64,000 nt of DNA from Roseateles_B sp041913905. Lineage in GTDB: Bacteria; Pseudomonadota; Gammaproteobacteria; Burkholderiales; Burkholderiaceae_C. The stretch is taken from positions 1-64,000 of the forward strand of contig JAYSEK010000015.1 in the NCBI GenBank assembly GCA_041913905.1, given 5' to 3'. Positions 46,555-56,149 of the stretch are shown piece after piece; within the stretch, counting starts at the first letter, position 1, and every line of letters starts with the position of its first letter. The notes beneath the pieces are model-generated. The model did not search any database and had not been told where the DNA came from. It saw only the letters and a list, made by a program, of their open reading frames with translations. Position numbers and translations under genes: made by a program.

Positions 46555-49500
46555 ATGGCAAATCGAATGAATGCAAGCTCCCTGACCTTTGCGCGCCACA
46601 CCGCGGTCGCAATGGCCGTGGGCCTGATGGTGGCGTCCAGCGCGGTCTATGCGCAGTCGACCACCAACAGCACCGTCTACGGCGCTGTGGCGGCAAAGCC
46701 TGGCACGACCATCCAGCTGGAGAACCTGGCGACGGGTGCCAAGCGCAGTGTCACGCCTGACGCTAAGGGCCAGTTCCAGGCTGCAGCACTGCCTCCCGGC
46801 ACCTACCGCGCTCAGCTGCTGGTCGACGGCAAGGTCACCGCGACTGACACCATCGAACTGGTGGCCGGTCAGGGTTTCGAACTGAAGTTCGCCGCCACCA
46901 CCACCAGCGCCCTGCAAACCGTCGAAGTCACCGGCCGCCGCCAGGTCATCGATGTGTCGCGTTCCAACAGCGGTGCCACCTTCACCTCCAAGGACATCGC
47001 CCGCCTGCCGGTGCAGGAGAACGTCGCCGCCGTGGTGCAGCTCGCGCCCGCCACGACCCGCGCCGACTTCCGTTATGGCAACAATGCAGCCAGCTTCGGC
47101 GGCTCCGGTTCGTCCGAGAACGCCATCTACATCAACGGTTTCACGGCCACCAACGGCATGTTCCAGGTCGGCTATTCGTCGCTGCCCTTCGGTGCGATTG
47201 CCTCGACCAACGTGATCACCGGCGGCTACGGTGCTGAATTCGGTCGCTCCACCGGTGGCGTGATCAACATCACCACCAAGTCCGGCTCCAATGACTGGGA
47301 GCTGAGCGTCGGCGGTTCGTGGTCGCCCAAGTCGTTGCGCGGCAAGCAGCGCGACATCCGTTACGGCAACACCGGCGCCTTCCCCGCCACCGACGGCAAG
47401 CTGTTCTTCTACAACGGCGACGACACCGTCGACGAGAAGCGCGTAACGGCCTCCATCAGCGGTCCCATCCTCAAGGACAAGCTGTTCTTCTACTTCGCCG
47501 CCGAGCGGACGGAGACGAACCATCAAGGCACCCGGCTTGCATCCAACAGCGTGGATGCTGGCAAGACCGGCTGGCTGGAGCAGACCCGCAAGACCCCGCG
47601 CTCCTTCCTGAAGCTTGACTGGAACATCTCGGACAACCATCACCTGGAGTACACGGGGATCCGCGATACGGTCAAGACCAAGGATCGCTACTACGGCTTC
47701 AACTACACGACGCTCACGCGCAACGACGTGCTGGGCGGTGGTGCCGATTTCGAAAACTACGCCGCCGGCGTGCCCTTCCTGAGCGCCACCGGCGCAGCGA
47801 TGTCGGCCCCGCAGGGTGCCAATCTGGACATCATCAAGTACACCGGCTACCTGACCGACGATCTGACGGTCCAGGCCCTGGTCGGCAAGAGCAAGACCGT
47901 TCGCGTGCAAAGCCCGCTGAACTACGTGCCAGGTTTGTATCCGATCGCCGCCGCGGTGGATTCGCGCGCGCCTGGCATCAATTACACGCCTAGCCAGGTT
48001 CAAGGTTTCACTTCCAACCTGCTGCGAGACGACGCCCACGACCAGAACCTGGGCCATCGCCTCGACATCGAGTACCGCGTCAACGACCGCCACACCGTTC
48101 GCGCTGGTGTCGATTCCAACCACATCAAGGCAGCCAACGGCAACTCTGCCGCAGGTGGCGGCAGCTACACCTACCTGCGCACGGACACGCCCAACGTGCC
48201 GGCCGCCGGCATGACTGCCGCTCCGTCGAGCACCGGCAGCCCGCTCGGTGCCTTGGGCTATTACGTGAGCGAGAACCACCTGCTGCAAGGCGCGACGCCG
48301 GAAGTCAAGCAGGCTGCGCAGTACATCGAGGACCGCTACCAGGCCACGAAGAACCTGCAGCTGACCTTCGGTCTGCGCAATGAGCAGTTCACCAACTACA
48401 ACTCGCTTGGCGAAACCATCATCGAGAAGAAGCGCCAGTTGGCACCCCGCTTCTCGGCAACCTGGGACGTCAACGGCGACGCCAGCATGAAGGTGTATGG
48501 CACCGCCGGCCGTTACCACCTGCAGATCCCCGCCAACCTGGCGGTGCGTTTCGCTGGCGGCTCGCTGAACACGCAGCACTTCTACACCTACACCGGCGTG
48601 GATCCTGTGACGGGCGCTCCGCTGGGCAAGGTGTCCATCAGCAACGTTTACTCGCCCAACAACGAGTACGGTGTGCCGCCTGACGCCCGCGTGATCGCAG
48701 CGAAGGACATCCGCTCCAACACCCAGGACGAATTCGCCATCGGCTTCGAGAAGGCCCTGTCGGCAGAGTACGTGGGCGGCGTGCGCTTCAACTATCGCAA
48801 GCTGGTCAGCTCGATCGACGACGTGTCCGACACCCGTCCATTCAAGAACCACATGACGGCAGCCGAGTACGCGTACTTTGCTGAAAACTGGGGCGGCAGC
48901 CTGTTCAACCCGGGTCAGGACAACACCTTCATCGTTCCGGTGGGCGAGACCTCCGTCAACGGCAAGACCGTCCAGACCATGAAGGAAGTCGGCATCAAGT
49001 GGAGCGAGTGGGGCTTCCCCGAAGGTCTGAAGCGCAACTACATGGCGCTGGACTTCTCGCTGGAACACCCGATGCGCAATGGCTGGTACGGCAAGGTGAC
49101 CTACACCCTGGCCAAGAGCACCGGCAACACCGAAGGCCAGCAGAAGTCTGACAATGGTCAGGCTGACGTCGGCTTCACCTCGGTGTGGGACTTCCCCGAG
49201 ATCATGATCAACGGCAACGGTCCGCTGCCCAATATGCGCCGTCACCAGATCAAGGCCATGGGTGTCTACGAGCTCAGCAGCCAGTTCTCGGTCAGCGGCA
49301 ACGCGGTGATCGCTTCCGGCCGTCCCCGTTCCTGCTCGGCCATCCTGCCGGTGGAACAGGACACGGCGCACCTGAGCTCGGGTTACGGCTCCATCTTCTA
49401 TGTCTGCAAGGACGCTCCGGGCCGCGGCGGCCTGGGCTTCCTGCCCTGGGAGACTCGCCTCGACGTGGCTCTGATGTACAAGCCCAACTGGCTGAAGGGC

Positions 49501-49671
49501 CTGACCCTGAAGGCTGAAATGTTCAACGTCTTCGACAAGCAGACGGTCACCGCCGTCAACGAGGCCTACAACACCGCCGGCGGCGCCCGCAGCGCCCTGT
49601 ATCAGATGGAGCAGAACTACACTGCGCCTCGTGCCATGACCTTCTCGGCACAGTACAACCACAAGTTCTGA
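46555..49671 (+). CDS. TonB-dependent receptor, Oar-like, with carboxypeptidase-regulatory-like domain
   Basis: 1038 residues. Signal peptide about 1-33 (ending VYAQ), then a small beta-sandwich (about 38-110, with GQFQAAALPPGTYRAQLLVDG) like the carboxypeptidase-regulatory domain, the plug (about 120-250, VEVTGRRQVIDVSRSNSGAT and GGYGAEFGRSTGGVINITTK), and a long beta-barrel ending in aromatic Phe (FSAQYNHKF). It is the Oar/OmpA-like branch rather than a classic siderophore receptor, so the ligand is unknown. It probably uses the tonB-exbB-exbD operon divergent from it. GC-rich coding use matches neighbours. Confidence 0.92.
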   Translation: MANRMNASSLTFARHTAVAMAVGLMVASSAVYAQSTTNSTVYGAVAAKPGTTIQLENLATGAKRSVTPDAKGQFQAAALPPGTYRAQLLVDGKVTATDTIELVAGQGFELKFAATTTSALQTVEVTGRRQVIDVSRSNSGATFTSKDIARLPVQENVAAVVQLAPATTRADFRYGNNAASFGGSGSSENAIYINGFTATNGMFQVGYSSLPFGAIASTNVITGGYGAEFGRSTGGVINITTKSGSNDWELSVGGSWSPKSLRGKQRDIRYGNTGAFPATDGKLFFYNGDDTVDEKRVTASISGPILKDKLFFYFAAERTETNHQGTRLASNSVDAGKTGWLEQTRKTPRSFLKLDWNISDNHHLEYTGIRDTVKTKDRYYGFNYTTLTRNDVLGGGADFENYAAGVPFLSATGAAMSAPQGANLDIIKYTGYLTDDLTVQALVGKSKTVRVQSPLNYVPGLYPIAAAVDSRAPGINYTPSQVQGFTSNLLRDDAHDQNLGHRLDIEYRVNDRHTVRAGVDSNHIKAANGNSAAGGGSYTYLRTDTPNVPAAGMTAAPSSTGSPLGALGYYVSENHLLQGATPEVKQAAQYIEDRYQATKNLQLTFGLRNEQFTNYNSLGETIIEKKRQLAPRFSATWDVNGDASMKVYGTAGRYHLQIPANLAVRFAGGSLNTQHFYTYTGVDPVTGAPLGKVSISNVYSPNNEYGVPPDARVIAAKDIRSNTQDEFAIGFEKALSAEYVGGVRFNYRKLVSSIDDVSDTRPFKNHMTAAEYAYFAENWGGSLFNPGQDNTFIVPVGETSVNGKTVQTMKEVGIKWSEWGFPEGLKRNYMALDFSLEHPMRNGWYGKVTYTLAKSTGNTEGQQKSDNGQADVGFTSVWDFPEIMINGNGPLPNMRRHQIKAMGVYELSSQFSVSGNAVIASGRPRSCSAILPVEQDTAHLSSGYGSIFYVCKDAPGRGGLGFLPWETRLDVALMYKPNWLKGLTLKAEMFNVFDKQTVTAVNEAYNTAGGARSALYQMEQNYTAPRAMTFSAQYNHKF

Positions 49672-49690
49672 TCCAGGCGATGTGACCTTC

Positions 49691-49714
49691 CCTCTTCTGC
49701 CTCGGCAGAAGAGG
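49691..49714 (+). other. Perfect 10-bp hairpin after the receptor gene
   Basis: CCTCTTCTGC and GCAGAAGAGG around a four-base loop, ending seven bases before the terminator. No T-tract of its own; it may stabilise the 3' end of the message. Confidence 0.6.
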
Positions 49715-49720
49715 CTCATG

Positions 49721-49757
49721 AAAAAGGCCCTGATGGCAACATCAGGGCCTTTGTTCT
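49721..49757. terminator. Intrinsic terminator of the receptor gene
   Basis: AAAGGCCCTGATG and CATCAGGGCCTTT form a perfect 13-bp stem, with AAAAA before and TTTGTTCTT after. It works for the receptor (plus) and could also end the leftward ldcA transcript. Confidence 0.93.
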
Positions 49758-49807
49758 TGGCCGCCGGCGACGGGCGCCGCCCGGCAAGGCTCGGTACGTC
49801 TTGGGGC

Positions 49808-50716
49808 TCAGTGCCCCCAGGCGGCGATCACGTCGCGCTGCTGGACCACAAGATCCACACGGTGTCCCACAGGCAGGCAGACCTTGGTGCGTACGTGGCC
49901 GAAAGGCAGACCGGTCAGGATGGGGGTCTTGGTCCGGGATCGCACCGCCTCCACCGCCGACTTCAGCGAATAGCCCCGATCCAGCGGCGACTTCTTCCAC
50001 CCGCCGAAATCACCCAGAATGATGGCCTTCTGCTCGTCAAGAACGCCCGCCTGCAGCAGCTGCAGCAGGTTGCGCTCGACGCGGTAGGGGTGTTCGTTGA
50101 TGTCCTCCAGGAACAGGATGCCGCCCTTGACCTTGGGGAAGTGCGGCGTGCCCAGCAAGGAATTGACGATGCTCAGGTTGCCGCCCCACAAGGTGCCGCG
50201 GGCCTCCAGGCCGTCGAAGCCGGGCTCGGTGCGAAAGCCGATGGCTTCGAGTTCGCCATGCATGGCTTCCAGAAAGCAATCCTGGGTGACGTCGTCGACG
50301 CCGCCGTCTTCGTCGGTCCGACCGAAGTCGTCGCAGGCCATGGGGCCGGCCCAGCTGACGGCCTTGGCATGCTTGAGCAAGCCCAGCTGAAGGCTGGTGA
50401 GATCGCTCAGGCCCACCCAACGTGTGCCCTGCTCGGCACTGCGACCCAGCAGCTTCCAGTCGATCTGGTCCAGCAGCCGAGTCATGCCGTAACCACCTCG
50501 CGTGGCCATGGCCACGGAGGGTGCCGCCTTCGCAACCCGGTGCAGGGCCGCCAGCCGTGTGGCATCGTCGCCGGCAAAGCGTTGATGCTTGGCCAGCGCT
50601 GCCTCGTCAATGCTGACGTCAAAACCCAGCGCACCCAAGCGCTTGGCCGCACGACGCAAAGGCTGGGCCTGGGGCAGGACGCCGGCAGGGGTGTAGAGAA
50701 TCAGGCTGCTGCTCAT
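49808..50716 (-). CDS. ldcA: LD-carboxypeptidase (S66 family)
   Basis: 302 residues. Removes the terminal D-alanine from cytoplasmic murein tetrapeptides in peptidoglycan recycling. The S66 pattern is present: ATRGGYGMTRLLD, nucleophile Ser in VGLSDLTSLQL, and the Glu/His pair of LEDINEHPYRVER and the GLPFGHVRTKVCLPVG end. No signal peptide, as expected for the cytoplasmic enzyme. Overlaps the tadA stop by four bases. A microcin-immunity (MccF) role is an alternative in this family but position gives no hint. Confidence 0.9.
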   Translation of the reverse strand: MSSSLILYTPAGVLPQAQPLRRAAKRLGALGFDVSIDEAALAKHQRFAGDDATRLAALHRVAKAAPSVAMATRGGYGMTRLLDQIDWKLLGRSAEQGTRWVGLSDLTSLQLGLLKHAKAVSWAGPMACDDFGRTDEDGGVDDVTQDCFLEAMHGELEAIGFRTEPGFDGLEARGTLWGGNLSIVNSLLGTPHFPKVKGGILFLEDINEHPYRVERNLLQLLQAGVLDEQKAIILGDFGGWKKSPLDRGYSLKSAVEAVRSRTKTPILTGLPFGHVRTKVCLPVGHRVDLVVQQRDVIAAWGH

Positions 50717-51327
50717 AGGCTGGGAAAGTCCTTGGGTGAAAAGTCCAGTGCGCTGACATCGCCCACCGGAATGCTGGATTCGTCCTGGGTCGCACCGGCG
50801 GCCCGCCGCTGCTCGCGCCGTTTGCGCGCCGCCTCGCGGCGTTCAGCAAAGAACTGCCGAAGCAAGGCGGCCGCCGGTTCCGCCAGGACGCCGCCCTGGA
50901 TGCAGGTGTGGTGGTTCAGTTGCCGCTCGCCGAACAGGTTCAGCACGGAGCCAGCCACGCCGGTCTTGGGATCGGTGGCGGCGAACACCACGCGCTTGAG
51001 TCGGGCATGCATCATCGCCATGGCGCACATGGCGCAAGGCTCCAGCGTGACGAAGAGCTCGCACTCCGGCAGGCGGTAATTGCCCAAGAGCTGCGCGGCA
51101 TGGCGCAGAGCCACGATCTCGGCATGCGCGGTGGGGTCGTGCGTGGTGATGGGCCGGTTGTAGCCCGTGGCGATCACCTGGCCCTGGCGCATGAGCACCG
51201 CTCCTACCGGCACCTCGCCCACCAGCCAGGCGTTGTGGGCCTGATCCAGCGCCAGGCGCATGGCGTATTCGTCGACAGGCGAGATGGGCTCGGTGGGCGG
51301 CTGCAGGGGGGACGCGGTGTCAGTCAT
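50713..51327 (-). CDS. tadA: tRNA-specific adenosine deaminase
   Basis: Deaminates A34 to inosine in tRNA-Arg(ACG). 204 residues. Zinc motifs HAEIVALRHA (His/Glu) and PCAMCAMAMMHARL, the standard cytidine-deaminase-like catalytic site. The C-terminal about 45 residues form an Arg-rich extension beyond the usual length of about 165. Start at MTDTASPL; an upstream in-frame ATG would add 20 unlikely residues. Translationally coupled to ldcA. Confidence 0.93.
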   Translation of the reverse strand: MTDTASPLQPPTEPISPVDEYAMRLALDQAHNAWLVGEVPVGAVLMRQGQVIATGYNRPITTHDPTAHAEIVALRHAAQLLGNYRLPECELFVTLEPCAMCAMAMMHARLKRVVFAATDPKTGVAGSVLNLFGERQLNHHTCIQGGVLAEPAAALLRQFFAERREAARKRREQRRAAGATQDESSIPVGDVSALDFSPKDFPSL

Positions 51328-51437
51328 GGAGCCATCCAGTGTAGCAAGCCCGTTCCAGCAGACCGGCTGATCACCTATCGTCTTCAAGCCGCTGCGCCCA
51401 CCCGCGGCCGTCGCGGGTGGGGCTTATGCTGTGCGCC

Positions 51438-52517
51438 ATGCAAGAGAGTCTCTTCCCGGAACAGGACGCCCCCGCGTCCGCTCCGGCAGCCCCTGCCACC
51501 CCCCATGCGTCGGCGCCCGCGGCCTCCGCTGCAGGCGAGCAGGCCCCATCCTCGCGACGCCGCAGCATTCTTCCTGCGACACCGGCGGCCGAGCTGTTGG
51601 CCTTGGCCAAAGCGCTGTCCCCGCGAATCCGCCTGGGCGGCTCGACCTGGAGCTACCCGGGCTGGGCGGGCCTGGTATGGGACAAGCCCTATTCCGAGTC
51701 CCTGCTGGCCCGACGCGGCTTGCACGCCTACAGCCGGCACCCGCTGCTGCGCTGTGTCTGCGTGGACCGCAGCTTCTATCGCTCGCTCACCGCCGGCGAG
51801 TACGAGCAACTCGCACTGCAGGTCGGCGAGGATTTCCGCTTCATCGTGAAGGCCCCCGCCCTGATCTGCGATGCACAGGTGCGGGACGAGCAAGGTCGTG
51901 GCAGACAGAGCAACCCTGCCTTTCTGGATCCCCGCCTGGCCGTGCAGGAATTCGTGCAACCCGCCATGGAGGGATTGGGCACGAAGCTGGGGGCCTTGGT
52001 CTTCCAGCTGAGTCCTTTGCCGCCGTCCTGGCTGGACCGCATGGACGATTGCCTGGCCAGGCTGGATGCCCTGCTCACCGCCCTGCCCGCCTTGCGCGAA
52101 CGCTGCCCGGACGGGCTGATCGCCATTGAGGTCCGCGACGCGCAATGGCTCCGCGAGGACTTCGCCCAGACGCTCAAGCGCCATGGCGCCTGCTACTGCC
52201 TCGGACTGCATCCCAAGCTGCCGCCCATCACCGAGCAGCTATGGCTGCTGCGCAGGCTGTGGCCTTCGCCCCTGGTCTGCCGCTGGAACCTGCACCGCAG
52301 CCATGGGCCCTTTGGCTACGAGGAGGCAGAAAAGCGCTACGGCGACTATGCCCAGCTGGTAGACCCCGACCCCGACACCCGGGCCACGCTGGCCAAGGTG
52401 GCACGCGCCACCGCTGCGGCCGGCCTGCCGGTCTACATCGGCATCAGCAACCATGCCGAAGGCTGCGCACCGCGCTCGGTGCAGGCGCTGGCCGAGTGCA
52501 TCGTGGCCGATGCCTGA
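51438..52517 (+). CDS. DUF72 family protein
   Basis: 359 residues. An Ala/Pro-rich N-terminus (about 1-50) precedes a TIM-barrel-like domain with IRLGGSTWSYPGWAGLVWD, the F/YR positions in DRSFYRSLTAGEY, KAPALICDAQV, EVRDAQWLRE and the C-terminal YIGISNHAEGCAPRSV. DUF72 proteins have no established reaction; some bind metals or are thought to act on nucleic acids. Divergent from tadA. The N-terminal extension is longer than usual. Confidence 0.88.
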   Translation: MQESLFPEQDAPASAPAAPATPHASAPAASAAGEQAPSSRRRSILPATPAAELLALAKALSPRIRLGGSTWSYPGWAGLVWDKPYSESLLARRGLHAYSRHPLLRCVCVDRSFYRSLTAGEYEQLALQVGEDFRFIVKAPALICDAQVRDEQGRGRQSNPAFLDPRLAVQEFVQPAMEGLGTKLGALVFQLSPLPPSWLDRMDDCLARLDALLTALPALRERCPDGLIAIEVRDAQWLREDFAQTLKRHGACYCLGLHPKLPPITEQLWLLRRLWPSPLVCRWNLHRSHGPFGYEEAEKRYGDYAQLVDPDPDTRATLAKVARATAAAGLPVYIGISNHAEGCAPRSVQALAECIVADA

Positions 52518-52522
52518 AGCGC

Positions 52523-52756
52523 TCAGGGAGCAGCCAACTCAGAGGCACGCTGCGCGGCCGCCTGGTCCACCAAATCCTGCACCTGCGTGCGCACCGCCTC
52601 CGTCTGGGTCTTCGGGCTGGCGGCCGCGTCGCTAGCGCCGGAGCCCGTCGGGGCGGAAGCGGCCGGCGCAGCCAGCTGCCGGGCCGAGTTCCGCAGGTTG
52701 ACCATCACGATGGCCAGCACGATGACCAGGCCGAGGATGCTGAATGCTGCGCGCAT
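52523..52756 (-). CDS. Small single-pass membrane protein
   Basis: 77 residues. An N-terminal helix (about 5-21, FSILGLVIVLAIVMVNL) then an Ala/Ser-rich linker and a helix with QTEAVRTQVQDLVDQAAAQRA. Convergent with the DUF72 gene, with only five bases between the stops. Looks like a short membrane-anchored protein; not recognised. Start at the ATG before RAAFSILG. Confidence 0.65.
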   Translation of the reverse strand: MRAAFSILGLVIVLAIVMVNLRNSARQLAAPAASAPTGSGASDAAASPKTQTEAVRTQVQDLVDQAAAQRASELAAP

Positions 52757-52849
52757 GATGTGCTCCCAATCCGAATGGCGTGCCAATGCTTGCCGCCATC
52801 TTCGCATGCGCGGCGCCCGCCTCATGCCCCGGCCAAACAGCCACCCGGT

Positions 52850-53662
52850 TCACCGCGAGCCAGGCATGAACATCGACGGCCCCAGCTTCATTTCCGAGTC
52901 CAGCAGCAGCTTGCTGCGCAGGGCCGCCTGCACGCGTTCGAGATGCCGCTCCGTGTCGACGATGTGGGCCAGCATCAGCTTGGCGACCCGAGGGGCGTCG
53001 CGCTCGCGGGCCGCAGCAAGAATCTTCTTGTGATGACGCACGGCGGCGCTGCCAAGCTGCTGGTAGGCCTCCGGCGAGGCATGGACGGAGCCGATGACCA
53101 GCGTTTGCAGCAGCGCGTTGATCAGCTTGCATTGAAAGCGGAGGAAAGCGTTGGGACAGGCGTCGGCAAAGATGTCGTGGAAGTGCAGATCCTCGGTGCG
53201 CTGCTGCATGGACGCCGAGACGCCGGCGATGGGCTCGCAGATCTGGATGCTGCGCGCCATGCCGGCGTAATGCGCTGGCGTCAGATGCGGGACTGCCGCC
53301 GCGGCCAGGGCGGGCTCCAGCAGGCGACGCACGGCATAGATGTCGTGCACGCTGATGTCCTGGAAGAAGAGGTAGTTCTGCAGAAACTGGAACGTGCGGT
53401 CCAGCGACACGGACTCAATTGTGGCGCCGCCGCCAGGGCCGGTGGACAGGCTGATCAGCCCCTGCACCTCCAGCGCCTTCAGCGCCTCGCGCATCGTGCC
53501 CCGGCTGACGCTGAAGTGTTCCTGCAGCTCGGCTTCCTTGGGCAGCTTGGCACCGGGGCGCAGGTTCTTTTCGGTGATCCAGCGCTTGATCTGCTCGACG
53601 ACCAGATCGCCGCGCTTGAGCCCGCGCTGTACCGGTACTCGCCGCTGTTTTTTGTTGTCCAC
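52850..53662 (-). CDS. GntR-family regulator, FadR/FCD subgroup
   Basis: 270 residues. Winged HTH (about 10-80) with GDLVVEQIKRWITEKNLRPGAKLPKEAEL and FSVSRGTMREALKALEVQGLI. The C-terminal all-helical FCD domain (about 95-240) has the metal-binding His pattern in LHFHDIFADACPN and RHHKKIL. GTG start with GGGAG six bases before. It ends the leftward liv-ridA-adh unit and is the obvious candidate to bind the palindrome at 59930-59945. Effector unknown. Confidence 0.92.
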   Translation of the reverse strand: MDNKKQRRVPVQRGLKRGDLVVEQIKRWITEKNLRPGAKLPKEAELQEHFSVSRGTMREALKALEVQGLISLSTGPGGGATIESVSLDRTFQFLQNYLFFQDISVHDIYAVRRLLEPALAAAAVPHLTPAHYAGMARSIQICEPIAGVSASMQQRTEDLHFHDIFADACPNAFLRFQCKLINALLQTLVIGSVHASPEAYQQLGSAAVRHHKKILAAARERDAPRVAKLMLAHIVDTERHLERVQAALRSKLLLDSEMKLGPSMFMPGSR

Positions 53663-53705
53663 CGAATTCTCCCGGCCGAAAGGGACGCCGGCATGGCAGG
53701 CCCGC

Positions 53706-54755
53706 TCATTCGCGCAGCGTGCTCATGTCGATCACGAAACGGTAGCGCACATCGCCACGCAGCATGCGTTCATAGGCTTCGTTGATGTCCTGCATGCGGA
53801 TGCGTTCGATGTCGCAGACGATGCCATGGCGGGCGCAGAAGTCCAGCATGTCCTGCGTCTCGGCGATGCCCCCGATGGTCGACCCCGCCAGGCTGCGCCG
53901 CTGGCCGATCAGGCTGAAGCCGCGAATCGAATGCGGCTGCGGTGAGATGCCCAGCAGGACCAGCACGCCGTCTCGCCGCAACAGGGCGCTCAGCGAGTCC
54001 AGATCCACACCGGTGGAGGCCGTATTGAGGATCAGGTCGAAGGCGCCGCGCAGTCGCTGCCCGGCCGTGAGATCCGCCAGGTCGTGGAAGGCCTGGGCGC
54101 CCAGTCGCAGTGCGTCCTCCCGCTTGCGCGCCGAGTGGCTCAGCACCGTGACTTCCGCCCCCATGGCTCGCGCTATCTTGACGCCGACATGGCCCAGCCC
54201 GCCCAGGCCCAGCACCGCCACGCGCATGCCCGGGCCGGCAGCCCAACGCCGCAATGGCGAGTACATGGTGATGCCGGCGCACAGCAGCGGCGCGGCGGCA
54301 TCGGGCGGCAAGCTGTCCGGCATCGCCAGCGTGTAGGCCTCGTCGACGACGATGGCGGTGGCATAGCCGCCGTAGGTCCGCGTGACGCCGTCGCGCTCCA
54401 CGCTGTTGTAGGTCGCCGTCATGCCTTGGGCGCAGTACTGCTGCAGCCCTTCCAGGCAGGACGGACAGCTGCGGCAGGAATCCACGAAGCAGCCCACGCC
54501 GACGCGCTGGCCCACGCCGCGCGAGCGCACCACCTCCCCCACCCGCACGACGGTGCCGACGATCTCATGCCCCGGCACCATGGGGAACAGCAGGCGCCCC
54601 CATTCGCCGCGCGCCTGGTGGACATCGGAATGGCAGACGCCGCAGTAGTCGATCTCGATCAGGATGTCGTGAGGCCGTAGCGCGCGGCGCTCGACCTGCC
54701 AGGGGGTCAGGGGTTCGCCGCGACGCTGCGCGGCGAAGGCTTTGGCCAGATACAT
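53706..54755 (-). CDS. Zinc-dependent alcohol/aldehyde dehydrogenase (YahK/CAD-like)
   Basis: 349 residues of the medium-chain dehydrogenase family. Catalytic zinc site CGVCHSDVH at 38-46 and GHE at 62-64; structural zinc Cys94, Cys97, Cys100 and Cys108 (CRSCPSCLEGLQQYC). Rossmann motif GLGGLGHVG near 196-204, with SHSARK after strand two, favouring NADP. Probably reduces an aldehyde in the pathway fed by the Liv-type transporter. GGAG precedes the ATG; 43 bp to the GntR gene. Confidence 0.92.
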   Translation of the reverse strand: MYLAKAFAAQRRGEPLTPWQVERRALRPHDILIEIDYCGVCHSDVHQARGEWGRLLFPMVPGHEIVGTVVRVGEVVRSRGVGQRVGVGCFVDSCRSCPSCLEGLQQYCAQGMTATYNSVERDGVTRTYGGYATAIVVDEAYTLAMPDSLPPDAAAPLLCAGITMYSPLRRWAAGPGMRVAVLGLGGLGHVGVKIARAMGAEVTVLSHSARKREDALRLGAQAFHDLADLTAGQRLRGAFDLILNTASTGVDLDSLSALLRRDGVLVLLGISPQPHSIRGFSLIGQRRSLAGSTIGGIAETQDMLDFCARHGIVCDIERIRMQDINEAYERMLRGDVRYRFVIDMSTLRE

Positions 54756-54848
54756 GCTTGCTCCATCGGTGGCCGTCCGTGCATGGCAAAGGGGTGCAGG
54801 CGCACGGACTCGGGACGGCCCCTGACCGCCGTGCAACGCGGTGCGGAC

Positions 54849-56099
54849 TCAGTGCTTCCAGGGAGGTGACGCCACAGGCTCCGTGCGGAGTTCAGGCGGC
54901 CAGACCACGGCGCGCTCGCCATCGGTACGCCACTGCGAGATCGGGATGGACCGATAGCCGGGGCCGAAGCGGGCATTGTGGTTCTTTTCGAAGGACCAGC
55001 GTGCGGCCACGCCGACGAGGTCGGTCAGCTCCATCGCGGCGACGAGCTTGTCGGGATCGGCCCCCCCCTTCTCGATCGCCTGCTTGAGGATGAACAGCGC
55101 GTCATAGGTGTAGCCGCTGGTGTAGTCGGGCGAGACCTTGTAGCGCGCGACATAGCGGTCGTACCACGGGATGGTCTTGGGCGTCATGGCCACGCGCTGG
55201 CTGCCGACGATCAGGTTCATGTGGCTGACCGCATTGCCGTCGGTGTCCTTCCAGAAGCGCGTGGAGGCGCCCGACGCATTGACGCCAAACATGGGCGGCC
55301 CCTGCAGCTCGCCCCATTGCTTGACATAGAGGGCGCCGTCAACGTGCGAAGACAAATCGATGATGTACTGCGGATCGGCCCGCATGATCTTGCTCAGCAG
55401 CGGCTTGAAGTCCTTGGTGTCGACATCGAAGGCCTCCTCGGCCACGATCTTGACGCCGGCCGCGCCGAGGTTCTGCTTCAGCGCCGGCAGCAGGCCCTTG
55501 GCCCAGACCGCGTTCTCGGCGAGGATGCCGGCGCGGTTCATGCCCTTCTCCTTGAGCATGTAGCGCACCGCGAAATCGCTGAGCGAACCGGCCATCTCCT
55601 CGGTCGTGTGCATGACGCGGAACCAGTACTTGTACCGGCCATAGTCCTGCGCCACGCGCTCGGAGAGCTGCAACGTGGCCGCGCCAGTCGAAATGAACGG
55701 CACCTTGTAGCGCACCATCTGGTCGAGCACGGCCATGGCCACGCCGCTGGAAGCCGTGCCCACGACCGCCACGACCTTGTCGGACAGCGCCAGCTTCTTG
55801 TAGGCATTGACTGCGCCGTCAGGCTTGTACTCGTCGTTGGCGATCACGAGTTCCAGCTTGCGGCCGCCGATGCCGCCGGCCGCATTGAGGTCGTCGGCGG
55901 CCATGCGCGCGGCATTGAGCAGCCCGTCCCCAGGAGGGGTATTGAAGGGCGCAATGACGCCAATCTTCAGCGTCTCCTGCGCCAGCGCCGGCAGCATCGC
56001 TGCCATGCCCAGCACAAGGGCCAGCGCGACATGCAGGCGCCGGCGGGCCCTGGGCGCCTGCTGCGTCGCGTTTCTGATGGAAGTTCCTGTCTCTGCCAT
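54849..56099 (-). CDS. livK: Branched-chain amino-acid-type ABC transporter substrate-binding protein
   Basis: 416 residues. A Sec signal peptide (about 20-40, ALALVLGMAAMLPALAQ) follows an Arg-rich N-terminus, giving a periplasmic type I binding protein. Core motifs: KIGVIAPFNTPPGDGLLNAARMA, GGRKLELVIANDEYKPD, VGTASSGVAMAVLDQ and FISTGAATLQ. The family binds amino acids, amides, urea or aromatic acids, so the name does not fix the ligand. The gene lies between ridA and adh in the operon. Confidence 0.9.
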   Translation of the reverse strand: MAETGTSIRNATQQAPRARRRLHVALALVLGMAAMLPALAQETLKIGVIAPFNTPPGDGLLNAARMAADDLNAAGGIGGRKLELVIANDEYKPDGAVNAYKKLALSDKVVAVVGTASSGVAMAVLDQMVRYKVPFISTGAATLQLSERVAQDYGRYKYWFRVMHTTEEMAGSLSDFAVRYMLKEKGMNRAGILAENAVWAKGLLPALKQNLGAAGVKIVAEEAFDVDTKDFKPLLSKIMRADPQYIIDLSSHVDGALYVKQWGELQGPPMFGVNASGASTRFWKDTDGNAVSHMNLIVGSQRVAMTPKTIPWYDRYVARYKVSPDYTSGYTYDALFILKQAIEKGGADPDKLVAAMELTDLVGVAARWSFEKNHNARFGPGYRSIPISQWRTDGERAVVWPPELRTEPVASPPWKH

Positions 56100-56149
56100 G
56101 GTTCTCTCTCCTTCTCCGAAGCGGGATTCGGTGCCGGGCCGCCGCCGGT

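Noticed and set aside
46534..49719. A 1061-codon open frame antisense to the TonB-dependent receptor.
   Set aside because: High third-position GC keeps antisense frames open; the frame has no ribosome site or family-like motifs, whereas the plus strand encodes a full receptor.
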